64,000 bases of DNA, taken from NCBI RefSeq assembly GCF_026262505.1, contig NC_067206.1, forward strand, positions 9,544,268 to 9,608,267, written 5' to 3'. The DNA is from Trichomonas vaginalis G3 (lineage: Eukaryota > Parabasalia > Trichomonadida > Trichomonadidae). Of the stretch, positions 11,759 through 21,964 are shown piece by piece. The first letter of the stretch is position 1; the number at the start of each line of letters is the position of its first letter. The translations under genes and the position numbers were made by a program. The notes beneath the pieces were generated by a model. That model searched no databases, had not been told where the DNA came from, and was given only the letters and a program-made list of their open reading frames with translations.

Positions 11759-12232
11759 GGACAAAATGCAAAAACCTATGAATTTTCCTATTTTAATTTG
11801 ATATTCATAATATATAAGTTATTGTAATGCATATTCTATCTTCTAATTAGTAAAATTACATTGCCCGCCAAAATCAAAAATTTTCTATTGAAAAAATAGC
11901 GCCAAGTCCAAAAGTGTCATTTTCTCATTGAAGACCGCACTGGAGTCAATGCCGAAATCACTTGCTGATGTGGATGGAACAGCACTATGATTGGCCAGAT
12001 CAAAGGCTGTGTAGCATCCCAGCAAGTGGATAATCGGCATTGACTCCAGCTGCGGTCTTCAATGAGAAAATGACACTTTTGGACTTGGCGCTATTTTTTC
12101 AATAGAAAAATTTTTGATTTTGGCGGGCAATGTAATTTTACTAATTAGAAGATAGAATATGCATTACAAATACTTAATAATTATGAATATCAAATTAAAA
12201 TAGGAAAATTCATAGGTTTTTGCATTTTGTCC
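11759..12232. mobile_element. Foldback (long palindrome) element, 474 bp
   Basis: Arms of about 200 bp (11759 to about 11965 and about 12025 to 12232) are nearly perfect inverted copies. Both start from GGACAAAATGCAAAAACC and share GCCCGCCAAAATC and GCGCCAAGTCCAAAAGTGTC on the way in. A loop of about 60 bases is unique. It encodes nothing, so it must be moved by a partner's transposase. I see no clear target-site duplication. A 9-base TCACTTTTG lies just outside the left arm. Confidence 0.8.
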
Positions 12233-12588
12233 AAAATGTAGATACTGGAGATTTTCTGAAGATTTTTTTACAAAGTGGATTGATACAGATCGAAATCTAA
12301 AACTTATAATGCTCTATATATATGTGTGCTTGAATGTTTGGTCTAGAACTTAGGAAACTGTTATAAGATTTTAAATTTTGAAAATTATTCACACTACCAA
12401 TGTTAATATGTCGTTCCTCGCCAATATTTGAATATGTGTAATTACAATGGTTGATCCTATTTCCTATTCACTAATTTTGATTTGATTGAAATCAATTGTT
12501 GCTGGGAAAAATGATAATATTGATTTCATATCTAGGAAATAGTATACTGTAAGAAGGCTAAATGAATTCTGAAATTGCCTTATTCTAA
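12233..12588. other. Gene-free spacer
   Basis: AT-rich DNA; nothing supported. Confidence 0.35.
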
Positions 12589-12594
12589 TTGCAA

Positions 12595-15410
12595 ATGATC
12601 CTCAAGGAGATCATACTCAAAAAAAAATTTTTTTTTCTCCATTCGAAAAAAAGGGAAAAATGCCAGAGAAGTCCATCCTCTGCAGAATTTCTAACATTAG
12701 TTTCGAATTTTATAGATTCAGTTAATTCTGTCTCCGAAATAAAGGCTAAGGAGAAGTTATTACTGAAATATCTTGATAATCTCGAAACTTTTTTGACGAA
12801 TCCAGATTTATTTTCAGGAGCGTCAAAAAATATCTCAAAGATTTATCAATCCTTGTTTTCTAGAATGTCACTGATAACAGGCAATGAAGCAGTATTATCA
12901 AAAAGTCTTGATATTCTAAATATATTATGGAAAATTGCACAATCTACACCAGTAGGATCAGATTCTGTTCAACTTTTCCTTTCAAGTTGCATATATTCGA
13001 TGAAAAATTCAAACATATTGCCAAAATTTCATACCTATTTCAAAGATTTATTTTCAAATCCAGATTTCATTCATTCTTTTTTGAAATCTGACGGATTTTC
13101 GTCATATCTATCGAAAGTATATACAGTTGATTCAAATGAAATCATAATTGAACAGACAAACAAGATTTTAAATTTGATTTCACCAGAATTCTTTACTATC
13201 AGCGAAATAACACCAGCAATTAATGTTTTCGCACAACTTGGCAAAACAGACAAGATACAACCAAAGCTCAGAAAGCTTGCTTCGATTTTATTGATGAATT
13301 TGTTCGACAAATTAAAGCAAACTACGAATTTTACTATTGACGATTTTCCTGCCTTCGACAGTGAATTTCTCATGGGATTTATTGTACATCTTCCCCATCA
13401 AAATTTAGCAAATATTATTATTGAAAACAGACCATTCATAGATATGACTTTAGAGATATTCAAACGCAAGAAATCAAAGATACATCAATCCCACATCGTC
13501 AGAGCCTTATTAGAAACAAGTCCTTACAATAAACAAAAAAGTATCTTTATTATGATCATTTCGGACTTTATTACCGCTGTTCCTGCAGAAAGAACTGTTG
13601 AGCCAATCCTAAACTACATGTCTGATTCAAAACTACCCAGTTTGTGATGTATTTTTATCATGTTTCGTAAAAACGGTCGAAATCGCAGAAGCATTCGTTA
13701 AATGTGATGGTATCGAATGGCTCGAGGATATGCCGTAAAAGGAATCGCTGATATGGAATTATTTCTCAAATGCTGTCATCATTAGTTGTTTTACGAAGAT
13801 TTGACGATTTAGATGACTTCATTGATGATTTAGACCCCAAACATCCATATTTAGTCTCGGGAAGCAACAGCTGGACAAGATTGTCTATGGAATGAAGACT
13901 TCCAGGTACAACCTATTTCGTGTTCCCTCATTATTTACATTACTTGACAAACCAAGTTTCATTGATCCTTACAATGCATGGATGCTTGGAAACTGTGTTG
14001 TTAGCCAGTATTTAAGAAAGGATATGATATATTTGATATTCCTTTATCATTGATATTGGTAATCGCTACATCAAGACGAAACACGTCAATTTATTGATGC
14101 AAAGACCATTTGAACTGAAAAAGTTTTGTAATCAAAAACACATGCATTATCCATTATTTCAATTTTATCAAGGAAGAGAAGAATTCAAGATTAATGATAA
14201 TTTTTCTGCTATTCTTTTTGGTTCTGCGTTTCTGACGAACAGGACAATATTATTAATATCTTTCATACTGATTTCATATTGATTTCCATTGAGAAATCAA
14301 AATAATTTTGACTTGAATGATGAAAAATATTTCTTTGACATTGATTGTAGAAAAATGACTTTTGTTTACATCTCTTTACAAGAAAAATTTTTGGGATCGA
14401 TTGTCCATTTCTTCTTGAGATCAAGCATGCAAAATGAAATGATAGAAATACGTGTTCCAGCGAGAACAAAGAATCCTTTCTCTTTCGCAGGTTTCGGATG
14501 GATTGGTCGTGGTTTGATGTTTCTTGGTTGTTCAATAAGAATTTACAAAAACCGTTATGTTCCTGCTGATGTTTTATACAGCCATGGACCAGAATTCATT
14601 GATTACATTGATAATACTAGAATGGAAATCATCATTACTCCTTATACTTTTTGTAATCCATCGAGTAATGAACCGAATTCTTCAAATGATCCGAGAATTG
14701 TTTTGCCACCGAATTTTGTCGCTGTTCCTTATTTCGGTTTGCCAGTTCACTTCTTGTCAATGAGAAAGATTTCTGGTCTTTTCAAGTTCTTAGGAACTGC
14801 TACTACTTCTGAACAATATAATAATTTGTTTTCAACTTTAATGAGAATTACACAAATAACTTATTTCAACTCATTAAAGTTTTGGCCGAAAATTCTTTCT
14901 AGTATGAAGAAACATCGTGAATTCATCAACAAAAGCATGTTCCTCAAAGCTCTTAAAACAGCAAGTTATCATTCACGAAGAGAAAGAATTCTTTTGAGTA
15001 TTTTGTTCGATGACGAAATTGTAGCGTTGATGATGATTTTATTGAATTTGTTCGATGACGAAATGTACGGGAATTTGTTGATAACGAGATTTTTGATTGC
15101 TGGTTTGTTTGATTACTTTCAGTGTATTGATTGGGAATCTATAGAAGGAATTAGAACATTTCCTTGCAAAACAAAAGTAATCAAAAACCCAACAAATTTG
15201 AATATGTTGAATGATTTTGAATTTGTTAGAATTATTTGGTTCTTGCTTATAAGATTTGTCAAAAGCTTCTTATCGTCTTTGAGTAAAATTGTTTGGTATA
15301 ACTGAAGAAGGTAATGGTCTACGTTATCTGAAGGATTTGTTTGAACATTTGTGTAAGGGTTGTCGTTGGCTTCTCTTGAAAGAACTTGGTCCAGTGGTGG
15401 ATACTCTAAC
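12595..15410 (+). pseudogene. Dead BEACH-type large protein gene, N-terminal part
   Basis: The first 350 codons (to 13647) form an intact helical, armadillo-like N-terminus. The reading then shifts frame repeatedly, with recognisable coding pieces to about 15400. Segment 14289-15305 resembles the concanavalin-like and helical regions of trichomonad BEACH/neurobeachin-type proteins (WIGRGLMFLGCSIRIYKNR, LPPNFVAVPYFGLPVHFL), and another frame goes on with FGITEEGNGLRYLKDLFEH. The PH-BEACH-WD40 half is missing because Polinton-type sequence takes over. Such proteins act in vesicle traffic. The family call rests on resemblance and is moderate. Confidence 0.45.
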
Positions 15411-15509
15411 TTAACATCTGATGTAGCGTTAGCGTTTGAAGCTGAGTTTAAATTCACGGATTTCAGTTCTGGTTCTTTTTCTTTCAAACACTCTGAACTA
15501 TAGTTCTTT

Positions 15510-16028
15510 ATGACAATATTGTTTGTCGTTCGTGAGTCAACATTTGATGTTGGTTCAATTGGAACATTAACGGCACCAGCTAAGATGGATTTGCTTCTCA
15601 TTTCATATAGAATAAAAACCTTTTATATGTATGAAATGAACAATATACTCGACAAGGGTTTGAATGTAAAGCTAACGAATGAAAATATTGTTGAATTCAC
15701 TGAGACAGGAGCTGTGTATAAAGATGTAGAACTACTGAACAAAAGAGCTAAGGGAAGAAGCAGGAACATGAACAAAGGGTGGAAGCCTATAAAAATTTAT
15801 GTCAATGATGGCTCAGGAGGTTCAAACATAAAGTATGCAGAAAGTTATAGAGTTTATGCTCTCAAAGGTGAAAAGCCTTCATTTAAGAACAGCTATTCTA
15901 ACACATATCCTCAAAAGCTAACGGATGGAGAAGTGGATGATATGAATGACAGCAAAAATATTAACAGAAATGGCGACAGAGATGCATGGAATTTGTTTAC
16001 CATCAGTCAATTGAAGGTTAAACTTTAA
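15510..16028 (+). CDS. Polinton fossil part: unassigned protein
   Basis: 172-residue polar frame with Asn, Lys and Gly-rich stretches (NDGSGGSNIKYAESYR) and no membrane segment. It faces the ATPase remnant tail to tail. It has no family that I recognise. The first 60 or so codons overlap a frame on the other strand and the true start may be at a later Met. Confidence 0.35.
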   Translation: MTILFVVRESTFDVGSIGTLTAPAKMDLLLISYRIKTFYMYEMNNILDKGLNVKLTNENIVEFTETGAVYKDVELLNKRAKGRSRNMNKGWKPIKIYVNDGSGGSNIKYAESYRVYALKGEKPSFKNSYSNTYPQKLTDGEVDDMNDSKNINRNGDRDAWNLFTISQLKVKL

Positions 16029-16913
16029 AACAATGTTGGTCGTTCCCATGGAATATTTTTGACTTTAATGGTATTAGTCATGATATGAATCTCAAGGTAT
16101 GAACGAGGAGAGATGAGAGACTTATATGCTTCCCAAATTTCTTCAAAAGGTAATGTTATACCTGACTGTTTCCAAATGAGTTCAATATCATAACGTGAGA
16201 AACCTTGAAAGATAACGAAGTCAGTTATGAGACGTTTTATGTTTAAAGCTAAAAACCTCCATGTTTGCATAAGTATTGCTACAGTTAAGTGGTAATGTCT
16301 GACTTTAGTATGATATTAGCTAATGGTGAGTCTGGTTTTGACACTAAACCTTTACCAGCGAAGTCGTCGCAAACGAGCAGAGTGTTTGAAGGATATTTTT
16401 TGAAGGGGTATTTTGAAAGTTTTGATAGAATGTAGTTTGTCAGTCGTTTCATATCGTAAACTCCTGAGTACTGACGTAAGTGGTGTTTGTGTCAATAATT
16501 CTTTCCATCTCCTCAGAAGTCTTTTGCATTCCTGACTGTATAAATTCAACGATGGCATAATATTTCCTCTTACGTCGAATGTAACGTTGAAGAAATTCAA
16601 TGAGTTCACTGTCTGGAACTTTAACGACAGAGGCTTGAACTTTTGACATAAATGTTTTCGCTGTTGAGTCCATAGAGTCTGAAGTTGCTGATATAATGAT
16701 TTGGTCATAATATGAGTCATTTCCTAAACGTTCTGTTATGAGTATATGACGAATTAAATTAAATGTCTTACCTGAACCCATCTTTCCACAATAGAAATAA
16801 ACGCCATTTGAACAGAACTCATAGTCCTTACTGAAAGGAAGAATGAGAGAAGAGTTAAGTTTGTCTGTAGTTTCATTCATGTCTTCATCTACGTCATGTA
16901 TTAAATGCTTCAT
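16025..16913 (-). pseudogene. Polinton fossil part: genome-packaging ATPase (FtsK/HerA type), broken
   Basis: The N-terminal part shows FYCGKMGSGKTFNLIRH, a clear Walker A P-loop preceded by a hydrophobic strand as in the A32/HerA-FtsK packaging ATPases of Polintons. The rest is recognisable as remnants over about 0.9 kb. It is broken, with about three breaks. In whole elements this ATPase pumps DNA into the capsid and lies beside capsid genes, as it does here. Confidence 0.6.
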
Positions 16914-16929
16914 TTTATCTCCATTAAAA

Positions 16930-17811
16930 ATGCAAGTCAGAAATATTCAGAACATAGCACCGAGTCTAACTGACAAGAGTATAAAGATATACTATGAACA
17001 CGTTATGATGAAACCTACCAAAATTCAAGAAAGTCAGTATACTTATGAATATCCAAGGCACTGGGTAGAGTATGTAGGAGGTGAGAAAGCTATTGAAATC
17101 AGACAGGTTCGAAGTATTCCAGCAGGAAGAACAATATTATTGAAGAACTTTAATGTTTTGAGGTATAATGATGAAACAAAGAAGCAAGATAGTTTTCCTG
17201 TTGCTGTGTATGTGAACCTAGACACAGGAGATGACATGAAAGTTTTTAACACAAAGCTTCAAACGGTAGTGAGAGAACAACTGACTGCGGAAGGACATCC
17301 ATTACCTTCAGAAGTTACCATAGTATATAATTTTGAAACAAATGCAATAGATTTTAAAGTCGTCTCTGCAAAGAAGTCAGGTTTTACATTTAATGAAGCA
17401 GATGTATATTCGAATGAAAACTTCAAAGCTATTGCATGGTTAGATAATGACGATTGCTTTAAGAAAATATTTAAATTCAGTGACTCAAAGATGTCAATAG
17501 ATGACCTTCGTGGAATGTTACCATCGACGTTTACAGTTGAAGGTTCAGCAGGATTGCTTACAAGATTGTCAATTGGTGGTATTTGGTCTCGTGAGAACAT
17601 TGTTATAAAATCCAGTATAAGTGAATTTGCTGAAGAATCTATATTATGTCTTTCAAACTACATGTATTCGCCGCCGAAGCATTATAGTATAACAAACTTT
17701 GTCAGTAAGTTTAACATAAGACTTGTCGAACCTTCTTCAATGAAAGATGTTGTGCTACCTAAAGATGGAAAGGATGGACTCATTATTGAGATGATTTTAA
17801 TAGCATATTAA
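16930..17811 (+). CDS. Polinton fossil part: candidate minor capsid (penton-like) protein
   Basis: 293-residue frame from the ATG at 16930; the upstream extension overlaps the ATPase and is unlikely. It is beta-rich with no membrane segment and ends in a strand-like GLIIEMILIAY. Its place next to the packaging ATPase and its size fit the single-jelly-roll minor capsid protein of Polintons, but I see no diagnostic motif. The reading frame looks whole. The next frame starts directly after its stop codon. Confidence 0.45.
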   Translation: MQVRNIQNIAPSLTDKSIKIYYEHVMMKPTKIQESQYTYEYPRHWVEYVGGEKAIEIRQVRSIPAGRTILLKNFNVLRYNDETKKQDSFPVAVYVNLDTGDDMKVFNTKLQTVVREQLTAEGHPLPSEVTIVYNFETNAIDFKVVSAKKSGFTFNEADVYSNENFKAIAWLDNDDCFKKIFKFSDSKMSIDDLRGMLPSTFTVEGSAGLLTRLSIGGIWSRENIVIKSSISEFAEESILCLSNYMYSPPKHYSITNFVSKFNIRLVEPSSMKDVVLPKDGKDGLIIEMILIAY

Positions 17812-18036
17812 ATGAGCTTGTTCTTGAAGGTCATTCATGATGAAATAACTGTTGTAGAAGATGTTAGCAATTGTTCAGACATTTTGAAGCGTATAGATGA
17901 GATAAGAAAGAAGTTTATGAAGCCGCAACGCGGCGAGGACGAAGTCCATGAGAATGTTTATGTTTCATTGACTTTCTCCAGTAACGAGAACTTTTATGAG
18001 ATAATATTGAAGAGAGATGATTTTAATATGGTGTAA
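17812..18036 (+). CDS. Polinton fossil part: small unassigned protein
   Basis: 74-residue frame that starts right after the stop of the preceding gene (TAA then ATG) and ends directly before the next ATG. It is mixed alpha/beta with many Glu and Asp residues. The function is unknown. The strict head-to-tail packing suggests co-expression. Confidence 0.45.
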   Translation: MSLFLKVIHDEITVVEDVSNCSDILKRIDEIRKKFMKPQRGEDEVHENVYVSLTFSSNENFYEIILKRDDFNMV

Positions 18037-18549
18037 ATGGTAGCTTGGACAGCTTTAGGCGCAATGGGAACAAAAGCATTAGCATTTGGAGCAAAAGCAC
18101 TTGGGGCTTATGACGCAGTAAATAAAATGAGTGGAGGAAGGGTTTCGAAGACATTAGATGCAAATAAAGGGAAGATTGGAGGCTGGGTTGCAAAGAAGTT
18201 AAGATTAAATAAAATAGGGCTCATAAATAAAGCATCCAATTTGGTTGCGACTGAGTCAGAAAATGCTTTAGGAAAGGACGATGAGTTTGCAAAACACGCA
18301 AAAGACTTTAATGACCAGATGAAAGGTGAAACAATGCATTTAAATAGAGTCGATGGAACTCTTCCTCCACCAGTAGTTCTTCCGTATGGTCCCTATGGAA
18401 TGTATGGAAACCCTTACGAAAGACCATTTGACCCATTGACTGGTGGAAGTAATTGGTATCATTACGGACGAAGAAGAAAGACAGTCAAGTTGGAGACAGA
18501 CGTGAAGAAAGCAACTAAAAAGAAACCAAGGAAGAGAGTTATAAAGTAA
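18037..18549 (+). CDS. Polinton fossil part: Gly/Ala-rich basic virion-type protein
   Basis: 170 residues. The N-terminus is Ala/Gly-rich and amphipathic (ALGAMGTKALAFGAKALGAY), the middle is Pro/Tyr/Gly-rich (PYGPYGMYGNPYERPFDP) and the C-terminus is very basic (KKATKKKPRKRVIK). This layout resembles small membrane- or DNA-binding virion proteins encoded next to capsid genes in Polintons and adenovirus-like elements; the precise role is unknown. Confidence 0.45.
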   Translation: MVAWTALGAMGTKALAFGAKALGAYDAVNKMSGGRVSKTLDANKGKIGGWVAKKLRLNKIGLINKASNLVATESENALGKDDEFAKHAKDFNDQMKGETMHLNRVDGTLPPPVVLPYGPYGMYGNPYERPFDPLTGGSNWYHYGRRRKTVKLETDVKKATKKKPRKRVIK

Positions 18550-18707
18550 TGAATTCAACGGGTGAAAAAAGAGGTTAGAAAACAGGTGAGATCTCACCAC
18601 TTCACCTAAATTTATTTTTGCGCTATGTTTTCATACGTGTGAGGGTGGTGATATCATTAATTTTTTATTTTATTTTTAAGTTTATTTTTTATTTTATTTT
18701 TATATAA

Positions 18708-19028
18708 ATGACGAAAACTATTGAGATAACAAACTACAACGGTCATGAGTTCAAGAATTTGTTCTTCGTTCCTCGTGAAAATACATTCTATCAGATACGA
18801 GGGAGAAAGGGTAAAGTTAGTTTGAGCGTTTATGAAGGAATGAAGAATGGAAAGTTTATACAAGCATATGATACAAACGGTAAGCGTGTTTCATTAGCTT
18901 TGTCAAAACTTACTAACATTTATTTTGACAGTGACTTTGACCTATATGAAGAAGAAAGTGAGTCAGAAGAATATGAACTGTTATGTGAAGCACAGCAATG
19001 GGAGGAGTTGCAATACTTTTGTAAGTGA
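18708..19028 (+). CDS. Polinton fossil part: right-end acidic protein
   Basis: 106-residue frame with an acidic C-terminal third (DSDFDLYEEESESEEYE). Its final part is repeated at 1-100. It is the last gene before the terminal region of the element. The family is unknown. Confidence 0.4.
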   Translation: MTKTIEITNYNGHEFKNLFFVPRENTFYQIRGRKGKVSLSVYEGMKNGKFIQAYDTNGKRVSLALSKLTNIYFDSDFDLYEEESESEEYELLCEAQQWEELQYFCK

Positions 19029-19356
19029 GAACGTTTATTTTTTTACAGTAGTGAGGTGAAGTGGTTGGCGGCTTTGTAAATATTTAAGGTTAAGTTAGTG
19101 TTGTCGTTTGTGTTGTAAAATATACGTTAACGGTTTTGTAAAGTGTCAAATTCACAAGTATTGCGTACGGAGGAACGCAGTGCCTCCATACACGAGACTT
19201 GTATACTAACTTCTAGTTCATCTGAATTATTTCTAAGCATATTCTGAATTATGATTGTGAACTCTGGGAACTAATTATTTTAGCTTCTGGCAATTTAATT
19301 TTATGATAAATATTTTAAATATAATATGTTTATTTAAATGATATGTTATATTTAAA

Positions 19357-19529
19357 TATGGGGTGTCCCAGAACCCGTGAACATCTCCATATTGAAATGA
19401 GCTAAATAAGTGCTATATATAATATGTTTATTTAAATGCTATATTATTATGAGTTACATTGCTTACTTATTATAATATAAAAATATCAATTTACTCTCGA
19501 GATGCTCACGGGTTCTGGGACATCCTATA
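19357..19529. mobile_element. Mariner-type MITE, about 170 bp
   Basis: Inverted ends of about 28 bp match closely: GGTGTCCCAGAACCCGTGA at the left and its complement at the right (TCACGGGTTCTGGGACA), each next to TA. The GG-TGTCC start resembles the ends of the nearby mariner (GGGTGTCC), which suggests Tc1/mariner mobilisation. The interior is AT-rich and codes for nothing. It ends 15 bases beyond the stop codon of the ankyrin gene, so it may lie in its 3' untranslated region. Confidence 0.8.
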
Positions 19530-20660
19530 ACATGAAAAGATGTTTAGTCATCTCCAGGTGTCCACATACCACCCTCCCACGCAGCAATATCACTTTTTAT
19601 GCTCTTCTTAGCCTCTTCAAAGCATTCCAGAGCATCCTCTAAATCATATGCATTATTATTTGTATATCTAGGCGTAATTAGTGTAATGAACATTGCATAA
19701 TTGTTTACTGCGTATTGAAGAGGAAACTTCGAATTGTTATCTCGTTTTCTTATATCATTAGTGATTTTTTGGAGCTTTTTAGCAATTTTAATATTATTAC
19801 TTATTACTGCATAGTGAAGGGGGAGTTTTCCATCATTGTCAGCAACATTGACACAACTGCCATTTGAACCTTTCAAGAGCTTTATGAGGGAAACTTGTTC
19901 ATTAATAACTGCATAGTGTAGAGCAGTTTTCCCATCATTATCAGTTGCATTTACATCAATGTTGTCTTCCTTGGCTAATAGTCTTGCAATGTCGGTTATA
20001 TTATTTATAACTGCATATTGTAGAGCGGTTTTTCCTTCCTTGTCAGGAACATTAACATCGCAGTGGCCATAGGTGGTCAGAGATATTACAACCATGACAT
20101 TTTCATTTATAACTGCATAGTGTAGAGCGGTTTTTCCTTCCTTGTCAGGAATATTAACATCGCAGAGGCGATACTCGATCAGTTTATCTAAAGCTTCGGT
20201 TTTATCATTTATAACTGCATAGTGAAGAGCGGTTTTTCCTTCCTTGTCAAGAACAAAAGCATCGCAGAGGCCAGACAGGATCAGACTAATTGCAATTTTA
20301 GCATTATTATTTAAAACTGCATAATGTAAAGCAGTTTTTCCTTCGTTGTCTATGGCATTTTTAAGAATATTATCGTAACCCATTGGACAAAAGAAGCTTA
20401 CACGGTGAAAACATTCTGCAGTATAATGAAGAAGAATTTTTCCGTATTCATCTTTCTCATTTCCATCGCCATTATCGATGTGATAATATCTTTGGGCTGC
20501 AATTTTTTGAGCAGCCCTTACAAGTGCTTGTGATTTGTTATCAATGAATTTTGGCAATATAGAAAGAACTTTTTCCAAAACAGTTGGGAAATAGCATATT
20601 TTTTCAACGAATTCCTTGATCTTATTTTTTCCATCATAATAAATAAAAAGCGCTGGTATA

Positions 20661-21964
20661 TAGGGTGTCCAAAGGTGCGTTTAGCACAGCGCTCTATATG
20701 AGACTATTAAAGGAGATATATGCTGATTATAAATATATAATAAAAAATATGAATAGATGTATATGATGAGTATGTTGTATTTTGGCGCCATGCCGGGATA
20801 TAAAATGAATTTTGAGACAAGAGGCGGTTTCGCGGGAAATTTTGGCGGGATTTTTTTCATTTTTTTAATGAATCATAAAGAAAACATCCTCGCTCTTGCA
20901 AAAAAATGCAAAGACTGTAAAAAAATCTACGAGACATTGGTAAAATGCTTCGGTATGGATGCTCCTAGCTATTCCACTGTAACGTATCATGTTAGGATGT
21001 ATCACTTCATGAACAAAAAGGCGCCCATCATAAAAATTGACAAAAAATCGCCGGATCAAAGAAAAATCAAAGCAATTCTTCAAGCGCTAGATGAAGACCC
21101 AAGAGCATCACTCAGAAGGATAGAGGAGATGACAAAGATACCACGTACAACAGTCAGTTATTATCTGCACAATTATTTGAACTACAAACTAGCGTATACA
21201 CGTTGGGTTCCGCACAACCTTAATTCAGTTCAAAAAAAATCTAGAGTCCAATCTTCGAAAGAGCTCCTCTCTATATTGGGTGCGTATCAATCCAAGAAGT
21301 TTCGCTTTTTAGTAACAGGGGACGAGTCTTGGTTTCAATATGCAACAGAAGCCAAAATCATGTGGATCCCGAAGGATGAAAATCCGCAAACATTCCCGAA
21401 GAAAAAAATTGACACACCAATGATGATGTTGTCGGTTTTTTGGGGCGTGAATGGCATCATCGCAATTGATATTCTTCAAAAACCTAATACGATGAATGCT
21501 CAGTATCTAATTGACAATGTTCTTACTCAAATTATCAATTCTGATGAGTTTGAGAAATCCAAACAACAAAAACAAAAGTTTGCAATTCATTTTGATAATT
21601 CAAGAGTTCACAAAAGTCATAAGGTAATGAATTACTTGTTGGAAAACAATGTCAAAGTTGTTCCAAACCCAATTTATTCACCTGATATTGCACCCTCTGA
21701 CTTTTATTTATTCGGCACGCTAAAAAAGAGAGCTGAAGGACGCGAATTCGCGAGTCCAGATGATCTTGAAAATTTTGTAAGAGAGCAATTTGAGCAATTT
21801 TCTCATGATGATTTAAAGCGTGTCTTTCAAGCCTGGATCGATCGCTGCGAACGCGTGATTGAATCCAATGGTGATTATATTTAAATAAACTTTATATATA
21901 TGTAACTTGTTTATTTCTATTCGCAGTATTCAGGTTTGTGCTAAACACACCTTTGGACACCCTA
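20661..21964 (+). mobile_element. Mariner transposon (Tvmar-like), 1304 bp, apparently intact
   Basis: Inverted ends of about 28 bp: TAGGGTGTCCAAAGGTG at 20661 and its complement at 21964, continuing to TTAGCACA with one difference. A TA flanks each side (20659-20660 and 21965-21966), the usual mariner target duplication. It carries one full-length transposase gene. The ends match, the frame is open and the target gene is otherwise uninterrupted, all pointing to a recent insertion. Confidence 0.92.
20868..21884 (+). CDS. Mariner D,D34D transposase
   Basis: 338 residues from the ATG at 20868. The open frame reaches back to 20757, but those 37 residues are low in homology-like signal. An N-terminal helix-turn-helix DNA-binding region comes first, then the WVPHNL linker motif (residues 113-118) and the DDE catalytic core with D152 (TGDESW), D243 (HFDNSR) and D278 (SPDIAPSDFYLF). 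The spacing of 34 residues between the last two Asp is the mariner signature. It cuts and pastes its element at TA sites in the nucleus. No stop or frameshift is visible and all key residues are present, so it may be active. Confidence 0.93.
   Translation: MNHKENILALAKKCKDCKKIYETLVKCFGMDAPSYSTVTYHVRMYHFMNKKAPIIKIDKKSPDQRKIKAILQALDEDPRASLRRIEEMTKIPRTTVSYYLHNYLNYKLAYTRWVPHNLNSVQKKSRVQSSKELLSILGAYQSKKFRFLVTGDESWFQYATEAKIMWIPKDENPQTFPKKKIDTPMMMLSVFWGVNGIIAIDILQKPNTMNAQYLIDNVLTQIINSDEFEKSKQQKQKFAIHFDNSRVHKSHKVMNYLLENNVKVVPNPIYSPDIAPSDFYLFGTLKKRAEGREFASPDDLENFVREQFEQFSHDDLKRVFQAWIDRCERVIESNGDYI

Larger units (their letters stand above)
15410..19210. mobile_element. Polinton/Maverick fossil, right-hand capsid-module fragment
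   Basis: About 3.8 kb with a minus-strand packaging-ATPase remnant, then four plus-strand frames in a row (penton-like candidate, two small proteins, a terminal acidic protein) and a terminal region that recurs at 1-290. Integrase, protein-primed polymerase, protease and major capsid genes are absent here, so it is an incomplete, broken element. Some of its frames look whole. Its left edge abuts the dead BEACH-type gene. The well-kept frames suggest a moderately recent arrival. The left boundary is approximate. Confidence 0.6.
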
